From: Qipengyuania oceanensis
GTDB taxonomy: Bacteria > Pseudomonadota > Alphaproteobacteria > Sphingomonadales > Sphingomonadaceae
Assembly (NCBI RefSeq): GCF_009827535.1
Contig: NZ_WTYN01000001.1
Coordinates: 434,001 to 498,000 of the forward strand
DNA: 64,000 nt
Direction of reading: 5' to 3'
Position numbers and translations under genes: made by a program. Under the pieces are notes generated by a model that was given only the letters and a program-made list of their open reading frames with translations, made no database searches and was not told the origin of the DNA. Shown piece after piece: positions 16,347 to 25,762 of the stretch. Positions within the stretch are counted from its first letter, which is position 1, and every line of letters starts with the position of its first letter.

Positions 16347-17045
16347 ATGATCGACGTTAGACCCTTCGGCTCGCTCGGCCACGCCGACCACGGCTGGCTC
16401 GACGCCCGTCACCATTTCAGCTTCGCCTCCTATCACGATCCCGAGCGCATGGGCTGGGGCGCCATCCGCGTCTGGAACGATGACACGATCGCGGCGCAAA
16501 GCGGCTTCCCGCCGCATCCGCACGACAACATGGAAATCGTCACCTTCGTGCGCACGGGCGCTATCACGCACAAGGATTCGCTTGGCAATCAGGGCCGCAC
16601 GGCGGCTGGTGACGTCCAGGTCATGAGCGCCGGGACTGGGATCACCCATGCCGAGGTGAACCTGGAGAACGAAGCGACCACGTTGTTCCAGATCTGGATC
16701 ATTCCCGATCGGCGCGGCGAAGCGCCCGGCTGGGGCCAGCGCGAATTTCCCAAGGCCAATCGCGACGGGGGATTCGAAGTGCTCGCCAGCGGCACGCCTG
16801 ACGAAGGCGATGCGCTATCGATCCGCGCCGATGCCAGGATCGCGGCGGCGACGCTGAAGGCGGGCCAAACTGCGACGTGGTCGACCGAAGCTGCCCGTCA
16901 TCCCTACCTTGTCGCACCGACCGGCAAGATCAGGGTGAACGGCGTCGAAGCCAATCCGCGCGATGGCGTTGCGATCACCGGCGAAAGCGAGATCGTCGTC
17001 GAGGCCATCGAGGACGCCGAAGTGGTGCTGGTCGACGCGCGCTAG
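16347..17045 (+). CDS. Pirin family bicupin protein
   Basis: The 232-residue bicupin is of the YhhW type. The metal-binding cupin motif is visible as GFPPHPHDNMEIVTFV (His, His, Glu region) near residues 52-68, with a downstream GTGITHAEVN. Members of this family have quercetin 2,3-dioxygenase activity or bind transcription complexes, but the physiological role is usually unknown. The start is the ATG at 16347; the open frame extends upstream only as a shadow of zapE. It is the last gene before a clear terminator. Confidence 0.85.
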   Translation: MIDVRPFGSLGHADHGWLDARHHFSFASYHDPERMGWGAIRVWNDDTIAAQSGFPPHPHDNMEIVTFVRTGAITHKDSLGNQGRTAAGDVQVMSAGTGITHAEVNLENEATTLFQIWIIPDRRGEAPGWGQREFPKANRDGGFEVLASGTPDEGDALSIRADARIAAATLKAGQTATWSTEAARHPYLVAPTGKIRVNGVEANPRDGVAITGESEIVVEAIEDAEVVLVDAR

Positions 17046-17053
17046 GCGGCAAC

Positions 17054-17089
17054 AGCGGGGCGAGGCGCGTGTCTCGCCCTGCGCTTTTT
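17054..17089 (+). terminator. Intrinsic terminator after the sdhB-thioesterase-zapE-pirin unit
   Basis: GGGCGAG (17058-17064) and CTCGCCC (17073-17079) form a 7 bp stem with an 8-base loop. The outer AGCG and GCGCT extend it across a bulge, and the run TTTTT follows at 17085-17089. It lies nine bases after the pirin stop. Confidence 0.8.
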
Positions 17090-17298
17090 CAGCCGGCTGC
17101 CTGTCCCTCGATCCACTCGATCAGCATGGTCAAGGTATGGCGCAGCACCTGCTGCTGCTCGTCGATGCGGGCTTCGAGCGCTTCGATGCGCGCGCGGATT
17201 TCCGCATTGCCGTCAGAACCCAGGCCCAGGCGCAGGGCGTCCAGTTGCGCTTCGCCTTCGGCGAGCATTCGATCGAGATGGCACGGGTCGAGTTCCAT
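17089..17298 (-). CDS. Small hypothetical coiled-coil protein
   Basis: This is a 69-residue open frame with start ATG at 17298. An in-frame TTG at 17319 would add seven residues. It is acidic and helix-prone, with heptad-like Leu spacing across IRARIEALEARIDEQQQVL. No family is recognised. It lies 36 bases downstream of the decarboxylase stop on the same strand and ends inside the terminator of the facing operon. The Shine-Dalgarno is weak. It may be a real small gene of the exosortase-associated group or a by-product of the decarboxylase transcript. Confidence 0.5.
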   Translation of the reverse strand: MELDPCHLDRMLAEGEAQLDALRLGLGSDGNAEIRARIEALEARIDEQQQVLRHTLTMLIEWIEGQAAG

Positions 17299-17334
17299 GC
17301 CGCACGGCGTAGCGGCCAAGCGTAAAGATCGGCT

Positions 17335-18561
17335 TTAGACAAGCATCTCGCGCGCCGGACCCTGACCGAGGAAGCTGGCGGGAGAAGCGCTCGCGCCATA
17401 AGCCCCGGCGCAGAACACCGCGACCAGATCGCCGACGTCGGCGTACGGCAATTCTGCGGCATCGGCAAGCCGGTCGAGCGGGGTGCACAGGCACCCGACC
17501 ACGTTGACCTCTTCGGCTGGCTCGGCTGCAAAACGGCTCGCAATCGCGACCGGGTAGTTGCGGCGAACCACTGTCCCGAAATTGCCCGAGGCGGCAAGCT
17601 GGTGGTGCAAGCCTCCATCGGTGACGAGATAGGTCACTCCGTTACTTTCCTTGCGATCGATCACGCGGGTCAGATACACTCCGGCCTCTCCCACCAGGTA
17701 TCGCCCGAGTTCGAGGCACAGGTCGGTGCGGGCGAGCGATGCCGGCAGATCCGCGAGACGTCCATGAAGCGCTTCGCCCACGGCAGCGATGTCGAGCGGG
17801 CTATCGCCGGGAAAATAGGGAATGCCGAACCCGCCGCCCATGTTGAGCTTGGGCAACGGTATGCCGACTTCGTCCGACAAGCGCGCGGCGAGATCGAGGA
17901 CATTGGCCTGAGCATCGATAATCGCGTCGGCCGACAAGGCCTGGCTGCCGGTGAAGATGTGAAAACCGCGCCATTCCGCCCTGCCCTCGATGATCGAGCG
18001 GACAAGTGCGGGGACGCGCTCCGCATCGACGCCGAAGGGCTTGGCCCCGCCTCCCATCTTCATGCCGGAGCCCTTGAGCTCGAAATCGGGATTGACCCGC
18101 ACCGCCATCCGGGGCGTGCGCCCGATCCTTTCGGCGATGGCAAGCGTGCGTGCAGCCTCGCCCTCGCTTTCGCAATTGAGCGTGACGCCCGCGACCAGTG
18201 CTGCTTCGAGTTCATCGTCGCGCTTGCCGGGACCGGCAAAGCTGACCTTGGCGGGATCGATGCCGATCCGTTCGACCAGCTGCAGTTCTCCGCCAGAGGC
18301 GATGTCGAAGCCGTCGACCTGCCCGCGCATGTACGACAGCAGCGGCTCGAAGGGATTGGCCTTGATCGCGTAGTTTATGCCGACGCGCGCAGGCATGGCC
18401 GCTCGCAGATGGCTCAGCCGGGTGGCGATCCGGTCGCGTGCATAAACGAACAGCGGCGTGCCGCCTGCTTCCGCGACGAGATCGGATACCTTGCCGCCGC
18501 CAATCACCAGTTCGCCATCGCGGGAGACAAAGCCGGGTGGGATCGGGCCGAGCGGTTTCAT
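17335..18561 (-). CDS. PLP-dependent decarboxylase, exosortase A system-associated type
   Basis: This 408-residue fold-type III (alanine racemase-like barrel plus beta domain) decarboxylase is related to diaminopimelate and ornithine decarboxylases. The PLP lysine is in GINYAIKANPFEPLL (about residue 68), the glycine-rich phosphate site is NMGGGFGIPY, and CLCTPLD contains the second-subunit active-site Cys. The combination with an AMP ligase and an acyl carrier protein is the set defined as exosortase A system-associated. The ATG at 18561 overlaps the ligase stop (ATGA). The product would be a decarboxylated amino acid, perhaps while bound to the carrier; the true substrate is not known. Confidence 0.85.
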   Translation of the reverse strand: MKPLGPIPPGFVSRDGELVIGGGKVSDLVAEAGGTPLFVYARDRIATRLSHLRAAMPARVGINYAIKANPFEPLLSYMRGQVDGFDIASGGELQLVERIGIDPAKVSFAGPGKRDDELEAALVAGVTLNCESEGEAARTLAIAERIGRTPRMAVRVNPDFELKGSGMKMGGGAKPFGVDAERVPALVRSIIEGRAEWRGFHIFTGSQALSADAIIDAQANVLDLAARLSDEVGIPLPKLNMGGGFGIPYFPGDSPLDIAAVGEALHGRLADLPASLARTDLCLELGRYLVGEAGVYLTRVIDRKESNGVTYLVTDGGLHHQLAASGNFGTVVRRNYPVAIASRFAAEPAEEVNVVGCLCTPLDRLADAAELPYADVGDLVAVFCAGAYGASASPASFLGQGPAREMLV

Positions 18562-20084
18562 GCCAAAGCTTCCTGCGCGATTTCGAGTTGCAGCGCCACC
18601 CGGTCGACCTTTCCATTGGGATTCTTCGGCATGGCTTCGCGCCAGTGGAACGCCCTAGGCTGCATGAAATTGGGCAATTCCCCCGAGAGATGCTTCGCAA
18701 GCGCAACCTCGTCCGCCGGATCGCCGCGCACCACCAGATGGATCGCCTGTCCGAGCCTGTCGTCAGTGACGCCGAGCGCCACCGCCTCGCGCGCGAAGCC
18801 ACTGGCAAGCGCGGCGTCTTCAATCTCCTGCGGGCTGACGCGGTTGCCGGACGTCTTGATCATCGCATCGCGCCGTCCGGCAAAATACAGCAATCCATCG
18901 GCATCGCGGATTACCCGGTCGCCCGACCAGACCGCCGTTCCGCCGTACTCCGAAGACTGCGGGGCAGGCCTGAACCGTTCGGCCGTGCGCGCCCGGTCCT
19001 GCCAGTATCCCTGTGCCACCAGCGGTCCGCAATGGACGAGTTCGCCTTCCTGCCCGTCTGCGGTCTGCCTGCCATCATCATCGATTACGAGGACCTCGGC
19101 AAACGGTATCGCCCGGCCCATGCTGGTCGGATGATCGGCGACGAGGTCCGGCGGCAGATAGGTCGAGCGGAAGGCCTCGGTCAGGCCGTACATCGGATAG
19201 ATGTCGCTGTCTGGGAAGATGCCAGCGAGTGCGTCGATCAGCCGGGGCGTGAGCGCACCACCGCTGTTGGTCAGGCGCCGCATCGAAGCGACCGCTTCTA
19301 TCGGCCAGTCGATTTCCGTCAGTTGTGTCCACAGTGGCGGAACGGCTGCCAGCGTCGTGACACCGTGGCGCGCGCACGCCTTGGCGACGTCCTTGGGAAA
19401 CAGGTAGTCGAGCGGGACGACACTGCCGCCTGCATACCATGTGGAAAGCAACTGGTTCTGTCCGTAATCGAAGCTGAGCGGCAGGACTGCCTGCGTGACG
19501 TCATCGCTCGCGAGTTCGAGATAATGCGCAACGCTTACCGCGCCGAGCCACATGTTCGCATGGCTGAGCATGACGCCCTTCGGGCGGCCGGTTGATCCGC
19601 TGGTGTAGAGGATCGCCGCCAGATCGTCGACATTCGCCTGCGACGGGTCCAGCCTTTCATCGACAGCCTGCAAAGCGAGCGCGAGGTCTTTTTCGCCCAT
19701 CGCGCTGCAGCTTTCCGGCAGATCGTCGCCTTCCAGGCTGGCAAGTCGCGCCTCCGTCCCGATCAGCAGGCTTGCACCGCTGTCGGCCAGGATGTGCGCG
19801 ACCTGAGCGCGTTTGAGCAGCGGATTGATCGGAACATGGACCAGCCCTGCCCGTGCGCAGGCGAGCGGCAGGAGACAGGCCGTTTCGGTCTTCGCGAGCC
19901 AGCTGGCGACCCGTCCGCCCGTTTCCGGTATCGCGCCCCGCAACCAGGCAGCCAGTCCAGCCGTACGCTCTTCCAGTTCGCGATAGGTCAGCACGCGGTC
20001 TTTCAGGACGAGTGCTGGCGCATTACCCGCTCCGCGAAGGGCGAGATGGTCGAGAGGTCGGGGGGTGGGATCGAGTGCAACCAT
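18558..20084 (-). CDS. AMP-forming acyl/aminoacyl-CoA ligase, exosortase A system-associated type
   Basis: The 508-residue adenylate-forming enzyme shows motif A3 LYTSGSTGRPKGVMLSH (about residues 162-178), A5 MYGLTEAFRSTYL, A7/A8 SGDRVIRDADGLLYFAGRRD and the terminal lysine motif PKNPNGKVDR. It activates a carboxylate as an AMP ester and loads a thiol, here most likely the phosphopantetheine arm of the carrier encoded divergently at 20196. It is coupled to the decarboxylase by an ATGA overlap. The type is known in exosortase A/EPS loci of Proteobacteria, but its substrate has not been assigned to my knowledge. Confidence 0.85.
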   Translation of the reverse strand: MVALDPTPRPLDHLALRGAGNAPALVLKDRVLTYRELEERTAGLAAWLRGAIPETGGRVASWLAKTETACLLPLACARAGLVHVPINPLLKRAQVAHILADSGASLLIGTEARLASLEGDDLPESCSAMGEKDLALALQAVDERLDPSQANVDDLAAILYTSGSTGRPKGVMLSHANMWLGAVSVAHYLELASDDVTQAVLPLSFDYGQNQLLSTWYAGGSVVPLDYLFPKDVAKACARHGVTTLAAVPPLWTQLTEIDWPIEAVASMRRLTNSGGALTPRLIDALAGIFPDSDIYPMYGLTEAFRSTYLPPDLVADHPTSMGRAIPFAEVLVIDDDGRQTADGQEGELVHCGPLVAQGYWQDRARTAERFRPAPQSSEYGGTAVWSGDRVIRDADGLLYFAGRRDAMIKTSGNRVSPQEIEDAALASGFAREAVALGVTDDRLGQAIHLVVRGDPADEVALAKHLSGELPNFMQPRAFHWREAMPKNPNGKVDRVALQLEIAQEALA

Positions 20085-20195
20085 TTAACCTTGGCTATCC
20101 CCGCACAAATGCTTGGATGCAAGCGCCTTGCAGCGTCTCGTGCCGGTCTGTATTGCGCGCCGGCGCGCCGCAACATGGGAGCAAAGCGACACGCG

Positions 20196-20507
20196 ATGAC
20201 CGGCAAGATTGCATCATCGAACATGGACGCGGCGCTGCCGCCTAGTCGGGCCGCGACCGACAACACCTTGCGGGCCGTGCTCGTCGACACGCTTGCGCTC
20301 GACGAGGCACAGGTGGCGGACTTCGAGGCCGATACCGGTCTTTTCGGACACCTCCCCGAACTCGATTCGATGGCGGTTGCCACTCTGTTGACCGAGATCG
20401 AGGATCGCTTCGACTTCACGATCGACGATGACGAAATCGACGGCGAGATGCTGGAAACCTATGGCGCGCTGCTCGCCTTCATCGAGATGAAGCTCGTAAC
20501 GGACTGA
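20196..20507 (+). CDS. Acyl carrier protein
   Basis: This 103-residue acidic four-helix carrier has the phosphopantetheine site as PELDSMAVATLLTEIE (Ser near residue 53) and an acidic helix III (DDDEIDGEMLETYGAL). It is divergent from the AMP ligase across a 111-base gap, so the pair is likely co-regulated. Starts at 20175, 20196 and 20223 are all in frame. I took 20196, which has GGGAG about 14 bases upstream; the first ten residues are therefore uncertain. It probably carries the acyl or aminoacyl group made by the ligase. Confidence 0.8.
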   Translation: MTGKIASSNMDAALPPSRAATDNTLRAVLVDTLALDEAQVADFEADTGLFGHLPELDSMAVATLLTEIEDRFDFTIDDDEIDGEMLETYGALLAFIEMKLVTD

Positions 20508-20508
20508 A

Positions 20509-21705
20509 TTACTTCACGAACTGGCTGGCGAGTTCGACGTGGGTCGACCACCGGAATTGCCCCACCGGCTTGACCCGTTCGAGGCGGTATCCGCCTTCCA
20601 CGAGCCGCGCCGCATCGCGCGCCCAGCTCGCCGGGTTGCAGCTGACATAAACCACGCTGCCCACCGCGCTTTCGGCGATCCGCGTAATCTGCTCCCTCGC
20701 CCCCGCGCGTGGCGGATCGAGCAGGACGCCGGAAAACCGGTCGAGTTCCTCCGGCATCAGGGGATTACGGAACAAATCGCGATGGACCGGCACGACGCGA
20801 TTGCCGCTGCGGCCGGCGGCGGATTTGCAAGCGAGGAAGGCGTCTTGGGCGGCTTCGGCGGCGAGAACCTTGCGCCCATCGGCGAGCGCAAAAGCAAAGG
20901 TGCCCAGACCGGAGAAAAGGTCGGCGATGATGCCGTCCGCCGGAAGCCACTGGCGCGCGCAGTCGACGAGGGTATCCTCGCCATCCTGCGTCGCCTGCAG
21001 GAAACCTTCCGACGGAAATCCGACCGGAACGCCCGAGAGGCTGACGGTCACCGGCTCCGGCTCCCACACCGCCTCCGGGCCATAGCCCAGATCGACCGTG
21101 AGCCGTGCCAGACCATTGTCGCGCGCGAAATCGAGCATCGCTTCGGTTTCTGAAAGACCGTCCATCGACAGGCCCTTGATGGAGCAGTCCACTCCCTGGT
21201 CGATCAGCGTCAACGAGATATCGGCCGCGAGCTTGCCCTTCCGCCGCGCGAGCATGGCCTTGAGCGGAGCGACCAGATCGAACAGCTCCGGCCGCAGGAT
21301 ATGGCATTCCTTCATCGCCACAATCCGGTGCGAGCCTTCCTCACGGAAGCCGATCACGACACCGCCTCCCGCGTTGGCGGCATGCAGGGTTGCACGCCTC
21401 CGGCTGCGCGGCGGGGAGAGATGCGCGGGCAGCACTTCGGCGCTCGTGACACCTTGCCCTGCGGCAGCATCGACGACGCGTGCGGTGACGAATTGCCGCA
21501 ATGCCTCCTCGTCGGCATGCTGGAGCTGGCATCCACCGCATTGCGGGAAATGACGGCACGGCGGATCGACGTGGTGCGGCCCGCGCTCGATCGACCCGTC
21601 GGAGGCAAGCTGGTCGCCCGTCACCGTGCCGGGAACATGGCGGCCGGATGCCGTGACGCCATCGCCTTTCGCGGCGATGCGGATGATCGTTTCGGTAGTG
21701 CTCAC
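20509..21705 (-). CDS. RlmD/TrmA-family RNA m5U methyltransferase
   Basis: This 398-residue iron-sulfur RNA methyltransferase has a short TRAM-like N-terminus and the cluster ligands PPCRHFPQCGGCQLQH plus a later ECHIL. The SAM motif is IADLFSGLGTFAFAL, then LLDPPRAGAREQ, and the catalytic Cys is in VYVSCNPASWARD. It methylates a uridine in rRNA (RlmD: 23S U1939) or tRNA; which one cannot be decided here. The start is GTG at 21705, overlapping the nnr stop as GTGA. It is the third gene of an ilvD-nnr-rlmD run. Confidence 0.88.
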   Translation of the reverse strand: MSTTETIIRIAAKGDGVTASGRHVPGTVTGDQLASDGSIERGPHHVDPPCRHFPQCGGCQLQHADEEALRQFVTARVVDAAAGQGVTSAEVLPAHLSPPRSRRRATLHAANAGGGVVIGFREEGSHRIVAMKECHILRPELFDLVAPLKAMLARRKGKLAADISLTLIDQGVDCSIKGLSMDGLSETEAMLDFARDNGLARLTVDLGYGPEAVWEPEPVTVSLSGVPVGFPSEGFLQATQDGEDTLVDCARQWLPADGIIADLFSGLGTFAFALADGRKVLAAEAAQDAFLACKSAAGRSGNRVVPVHRDLFRNPLMPEELDRFSGVLLDPPRAGAREQITRIAESAVGSVVYVSCNPASWARDAARLVEGGYRLERVKPVGQFRWSTHVELASQFVK

Positions 21706-23102
21706 AGGAAGCGCGCGTAGGCGCTCGAGACGGTTTCCGCCAGATCGTCGGCTGTGAAAGCGGGGCCGCACAAATGCGCCGCCTCCGAATGGAGAAAGAC
21801 CGCTTCGCGCGCAGCCTGCGCCGGGTCGCCATGATGCGCCAGCCTACTCGCGGCGATTCCGGCAAGGACATCTCCGGTTCCCGCGGTCGATAGCCAGCTA
21901 GATGCCGGCGGAAAGAACTGGGCAGGCTCGCCGGGCGCTGCGAGAATGGTGTCGGCCCCCTTGGCTAGGACGGTCAGCCCACTTGCCTCAGCCAGTCGGC
22001 GGGCGGAATCGAGCTTGCTGTCGGCGCGGACTCCGAAGGTTTCGGACAGCTTCGCCAGTTCGCCTTCATGGGGCGTTACGACAATGCGCGACGCATCGGT
22101 CCCGTCCATTACCTGCTTGTCGAGCAGATGCAGGGCATCGGCATCGAGAACCTTGGCACAGTCTGCTTGCAGCGCTGCGACAAGCCGTGCTCGCGAGGCA
22201 TCCGACCGACCGAGGCCCGGCCCAACGAGGATGGCATCGATGCGTTCGTCCGACAGCAGATCGGCCAGTTCGGCCCCGTCGATTACGAGACCCGCAGGTG
22301 CATCGGGATGAGAATGATCGCTCAGCAGCTTCACGTAGCCTGCGCCTGCGCGCATGGCCGCCTTGGCCGACAGCATGGCTGCACCCGGCATTTCGCCCGC
22401 CACGATCGTCAGCAGGCCGCGCGTGTACTTGTGCGCATCGGGCTCTGGAGCGCAAAGGCGGGGCCGCTCGACGACATGCGCCGCGCCCTCCACCTCGCCT
22501 ATGCCGATATCGACCAGTTCGAGCCGCCCCATCTTCGAGCGCGCAGGCATGAGGCAATGCGCCTGCTTCCATGCGCCCAGTGCCAGCGTCAAATCATAGT
22601 GCGGAATGGGGGAAAGCACTCTGCCGCTGTCGCTTTCGACTCCGCTCGGCACATCGACGGCAGCAAGCTTGTGGTGTGTTTGCGCAAGGCCTTGCAGCAG
22701 CGATTGCAATTCATCGGACAGCCCGCGCGATAGGCCGTAGCCGAACAGGCAATCGACCAGTACTTCGCCGCGCACGCCCTCGCCCGTACCGCGAATTTCG
22801 CCTTCCCAGCTCTCTCGCGCCCGGGCAGCCGCTCCGTCCTTGGCATCGAAGGCTGATACGACGGTGACGTCGCAGCCGCTGTGCCTAAGGCTTCGGGCGA
22901 TGACGTAGCCATCGCCGCCATTGTTACCGGGACCGCAGAGCACCGTGACCGGGCGCCCACCGGATATCCGCCAGACCCACCGGGCGGCGCCTTCGCCCGC
23001 GCGGCGCATCAATTCGTCCACCGAAACGCCCTCGTCGACCAATTCGGCCTCCGCGGCGCGCATCTGCTCGACCGTCAGAACCTGGTCGAGGCGAGCGCTC
23101 AC
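21702..23102 (-). CDS. nnr: Bifunctional NAD(P)H-hydrate repair enzyme (epimerase plus ADP-dependent dehydratase)
   Basis: The enzyme restores damaged NADHX and NADPHX. The 466-residue protein has an N-terminal YjeF_N epimerase domain (about 1-205; [19 protein letters not shown] and [13 protein letters not shown]). The C-terminal ribokinase-like dehydratase domain (about 225-460) has [24 protein letters not shown] and [10 protein letters not shown]. The start is GTG at 23102, overlapping the ilvD stop as GTGA. It is cytoplasmic and full length. Confidence 0.93.
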   Translation of the reverse strand: MSARLDQVLTVEQMRAAEAELVDEGVSVDELMRRAGEGAARWVWRISGGRPVTVLCGPGNNGGDGYVIARSLRHSGCDVTVVSAFDAKDGAAARARESWEGEIRGTGEGVRGEVLVDCLFGYGLSRGLSDELQSLLQGLAQTHHKLAAVDVPSGVESDSGRVLSPIPHYDLTLALGAWKQAHCLMPARSKMGRLELVDIGIGEVEGAAHVVERPRLCAPEPDAHKYTRGLLTIVAGEMPGAAMLSAKAAMRAGAGYVKLLSDHSHPDAPAGLVIDGAELADLLSDERIDAILVGPGLGRSDASRARLVAALQADCAKVLDADALHLLDKQVMDGTDASRIVVTPHEGELAKLSETFGVRADSKLDSARRLAEASGLTVLAKGADTILAAPGEPAQFFPPASSWLSTAGTGDVLAGIAASRLAHHGDPAQAAREAVFLHSEAAHLCGPAFTADDLAETVSSAYARFL

Positions 23103-24952
23103 CGGCTGAGCTGGTCGACGTCGCGGATCGCGCCCCTGGCGGCGCTGGTGGTCATCGCGGCATAGGCACGAAGGGCCGGCGAAACCTTGCGCGGCCGGTC
23201 CTCCACCGGCGTCCACGCCTCGTCGCCGCGCGCCTCCTGCGTTGCACGGCGCTCCGCCAGTTCCTCGTCGCTCACAGCGAGATGGATCATCCGGTTGGGT
23301 ATGTCGATGTCGATCCGGTCGCCTTCGCGCACCAGCGCGATTTCGCCACCTTCGGCTGCTTCGGGGCTCACGTGGCCGATCGACAGGCCGGAGGTTCCGC
23401 CCGAAAAGCGCCCGTCGGTGAGCAGCGCACAAGCCGCGCCCAGGCCCTTCGACTTGAGGTAGCTCGTCGGGTAGAGCATTTCCTGCATGCCCGGCCCACC
23501 GCGCGGGCCTTCATATCGAATGACGACCACGTCGCCCTCGACCACCTGGCCGGTCAGGATCGCGGTCACCGCATCGTCCTGGCTCTCGTAGACCTTGGCA
23601 GTGCCGGAGAAGGTCAGGATGCTCTCGTCGACCCCCGCGGTCTTCACGATGCAACCGTCCCGCGCGATGTTGCCATAGAGAACGGCGAGCCCGCCATCCT
23701 GGCTGAATGCATGTTCGGCGCTGCGGATCACGCCGCCCTCGCGGTCGAGATCGAGCTCGGCCCAGCGGCGATCCTGGCTGAAGGCCGTCTGCGTCGGCAC
23801 GCCGCCCGGCGCTGCGGAAAAGAATTCGCGCACTTTGTTGTTCTGGGTGCGGCCAATGTCCCAGTCGTCGAGCGCGTCGGCCATGGTCGGGCTGTGCACT
23901 GTCGGCAAGGCAGTGTGGAGGAGGCCCGCCTTCTCCAGTTCTCCCAGGATAGCCATGATCCCGCCGGCGCGATGGACATCCTCCATGTGGACGTCGCTCT
24001 TTGCCGGGGCGACCTTCGATAGACACGGCACCTTGCGGCTGAGCCGGTCGATGTCCGACATGGTGAACTCGACGCCTGCCTCGTGTGCGGCTGCCAGCAA
24101 ATGAAGCACGGTGTTGGTCGAACCGCCCATGGCGATATCCAGGCTCATCGCGTTCTCGAAAGCCTCGAAGGTCGCGATGGAGCGCGGCAGCACGCTCTCG
24201 TCATTCTCGTGATAGTAACGCTTGGCGAGAGCCACCACGAGCCGCCCCGCCCGCTCGAACAGCTGCTTGCGATCGGCGTGGGTCGCCAGTGTCGAGCCGT
24301 TGCCGGGCAGCGAGAGGCCGAGCGCCTCGGTCAGACAATTCATCGAATTGGCGGTGAACATGCCGCTGCACGATCCGCAGGTCGGGCAAGCCGAGCGCTC
24401 GATCTCGGCGACCTGCTCGTCGGTGTAACTTTCGTCGGCCGCGGCAACCATCGCGTCCACCAGGTCGAGCGCCACTTCCTTGCCGTCGAGCACGACCTTG
24501 CCCGCCTCCATCGGTCCGCCGCTGACGAACACCACCGGGATATTGATCCGCATCGCGGCCATCAGCATGCCCGGCGTGATCTTGTCGCAGTTGGAGATAC
24601 AGACCATCGCGTCGGCGCAATGGGCGTTGACCATGTACTCGACGCTGTCGGCGATCAGGTCACGGCTCGGCAAGCTGTAGAGCATCCCGTCGTGCCCCAT
24701 GGCGATCCCGTCATCGACGGCAATGGTGTTGAATTCCTTGGCGACGCCGCCTGCCGCCTCGATCTGGCGCGCGACCAGCTGGCCCAGGTCCTTGAGGTGG
24801 ACGTGCCCCGGCACGAACTGCGTGAAGCTGTTGACCACCGCGACGATCGGCTTGCCGAAATCGTCGTCCTTCATCCCCGTCGCGCGCCACAACCCCCGCG
24901 CGCCCGCCATGTTGCGGCCATGGGTGGAAGTCTTGGAGCGAAGGTCGGGCAT
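23099..24952 (-). CDS. ilvD: Dihydroxy-acid dehydratase
   Basis: The third step of branched-chain amino acid and pantothenate synthesis: dehydration of dihydroxy-isovalerate and dihydroxy-methylvalerate using an iron-sulfur cluster. The 617-residue protein has the cluster cysteines in [12 protein letters not shown] and [17 protein letters not shown]. The conserved [12 protein letters not shown] and [15 protein letters not shown] are present. The start is the ATG at 24952. Length is normal. A candidate promoter lies in the 81-base gap upstream (TTTCGACAG then CCTAGTG). It is first in an overlapping ilvD-nnr-rlmD-like run. Confidence 0.96.
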   Translation of the reverse strand: MPDLRSKTSTHGRNMAGARGLWRATGMKDDDFGKPIVAVVNSFTQFVPGHVHLKDLGQLVARQIEAAGGVAKEFNTIAVDDGIAMGHDGMLYSLPSRDLIADSVEYMVNAHCADAMVCISNCDKITPGMLMAAMRINIPVVFVSGGPMEAGKVVLDGKEVALDLVDAMVAAADESYTDEQVAEIERSACPTCGSCSGMFTANSMNCLTEALGLSLPGNGSTLATHADRKQLFERAGRLVVALAKRYYHENDESVLPRSIATFEAFENAMSLDIAMGGSTNTVLHLLAAAHEAGVEFTMSDIDRLSRKVPCLSKVAPAKSDVHMEDVHRAGGIMAILGELEKAGLLHTALPTVHSPTMADALDDWDIGRTQNNKVREFFSAAPGGVPTQTAFSQDRRWAELDLDREGGVIRSAEHAFSQDGGLAVLYGNIARDGCIVKTAGVDESILTFSGTAKVYESQDDAVTAILTGQVVEGDVVVIRYEGPRGGPGMQEMLYPTSYLKSKGLGAACALLTDGRFSGGTSGLSIGHVSPEAAEGGEIALVREGDRIDIDIPNRMIHLAVSDEELAERRATQEARGDEAWTPVEDRPRKVSPALRAYAAMTTSAARGAIRDVDQLSR

Positions 24953-25033
24953 GATCGGATCTCGGGTGGCTGGTTTCTCCGCCCAACACTAGGCTATCGC
25001 CGCCCCCTGTCGAAAGGGAAAAACTTTAGCGCG

Positions 25034-25762
25034 CTACAGGCTCTTGAGCGCGAGCGCGGTCCGGTTGGCAATATCGGCGAGCAAGGCCGCCCAGCGGGCC
25101 TGCTGCGCCTTGTTCGCGATCTGGTCCTGCCGCACCTCCACCGCGATGTAGGGGCGGCCGTGCGCCTCGGCGTGGCGGTTCATGGTCGCGTTGAGTTCCT
25201 TGCCCGAATAGGGCTCGTTTTCGCCCACGGTCAGGCCCTCTTCGCGCAGCAGCCGGATCGCCTGCCGCGCGGCCTCGCCATGTTCGTTGTAGAGCAGCGC
25301 GACTTCCCACGGCCGTTCCTCGTCGCTGGTTTCGAGGCTGGGCGTGAAACTGTGAAGCGAGACGATCAGTTCGGGCCTTGCAGCGTCGAGCCACTCGGCC
25401 AGGGCCGCGTGATAGGGCCGGTGATAGAGTTCGAGCCGCCTTTCGACATCGGCCCCGATATTGCCGGGAATGGTGTGGCCGTCGCTCGACATGGGGACCA
25501 CCGACGGATTATCTTCCTCGCGATGAAAGTCGCAGACCAGCCTGCTCACGGTGGCGAGGTGGGCGGCAATGCCGTGCCGGCGCGCGAGCCGCTCGGCTAC
25601 GCCATCGACCCCGATGTCGAGCGCGATGTGCTCGTTCATGAGGTGGGCGGGCACACCCAGTTCGATGCCGTCGGGCACGTAGTTGGATGCATGGTCTGCC
25701 ACGCAGACGATCCGCCCGGGCACCAGTTCTCCGACCTGTCGGTAAGGCAAGCCGTCGATCAT
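25034..25762 (-). CDS. N-formylglutamate amidohydrolase-like protein
   Basis: The 242-residue FGase-domain protein has a zinc/active-site region VCVADHASNYVPDGI near the N-terminus, then VCDFHREEDN, IVSLHSFTPSLE and IAVEVRQD. Family members hydrolyse N-formylglutamate in histidine breakdown, but no hut genes are near, so another N-acyl amino acid may be the substrate. I chose the ATG at 25762 because it overlaps the ispE stop (ATGA). An ATG eight codons earlier lies inside ispE. Confidence 0.78.
   Translation of the reverse strand: MIDGLPYRQVGELVPGRIVCVADHASNYVPDGIELGVPAHLMNEHIALDIGVDGVAERLARRHGIAAHLATVSRLVCDFHREEDNPSVVPMSSDGHTIPGNIGADVERRLELYHRPYHAALAEWLDAARPELIVSLHSFTPSLETSDEERPWEVALLYNEHGEAARQAIRLLREEGLTVGENEPYSGKELNATMNRHAEAHGRPYIAVEVRQDQIANKAQQARWAALLADIANRTALALKSL

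Noticed and set aside
20155-20168. GCGCGCC/GGCGCGC 14-base palindrome as an operator of the exosortase-associated trio
   Set aside because: Alternating GC sequence is expected often in GC-rich intergenic DNA; no other support.
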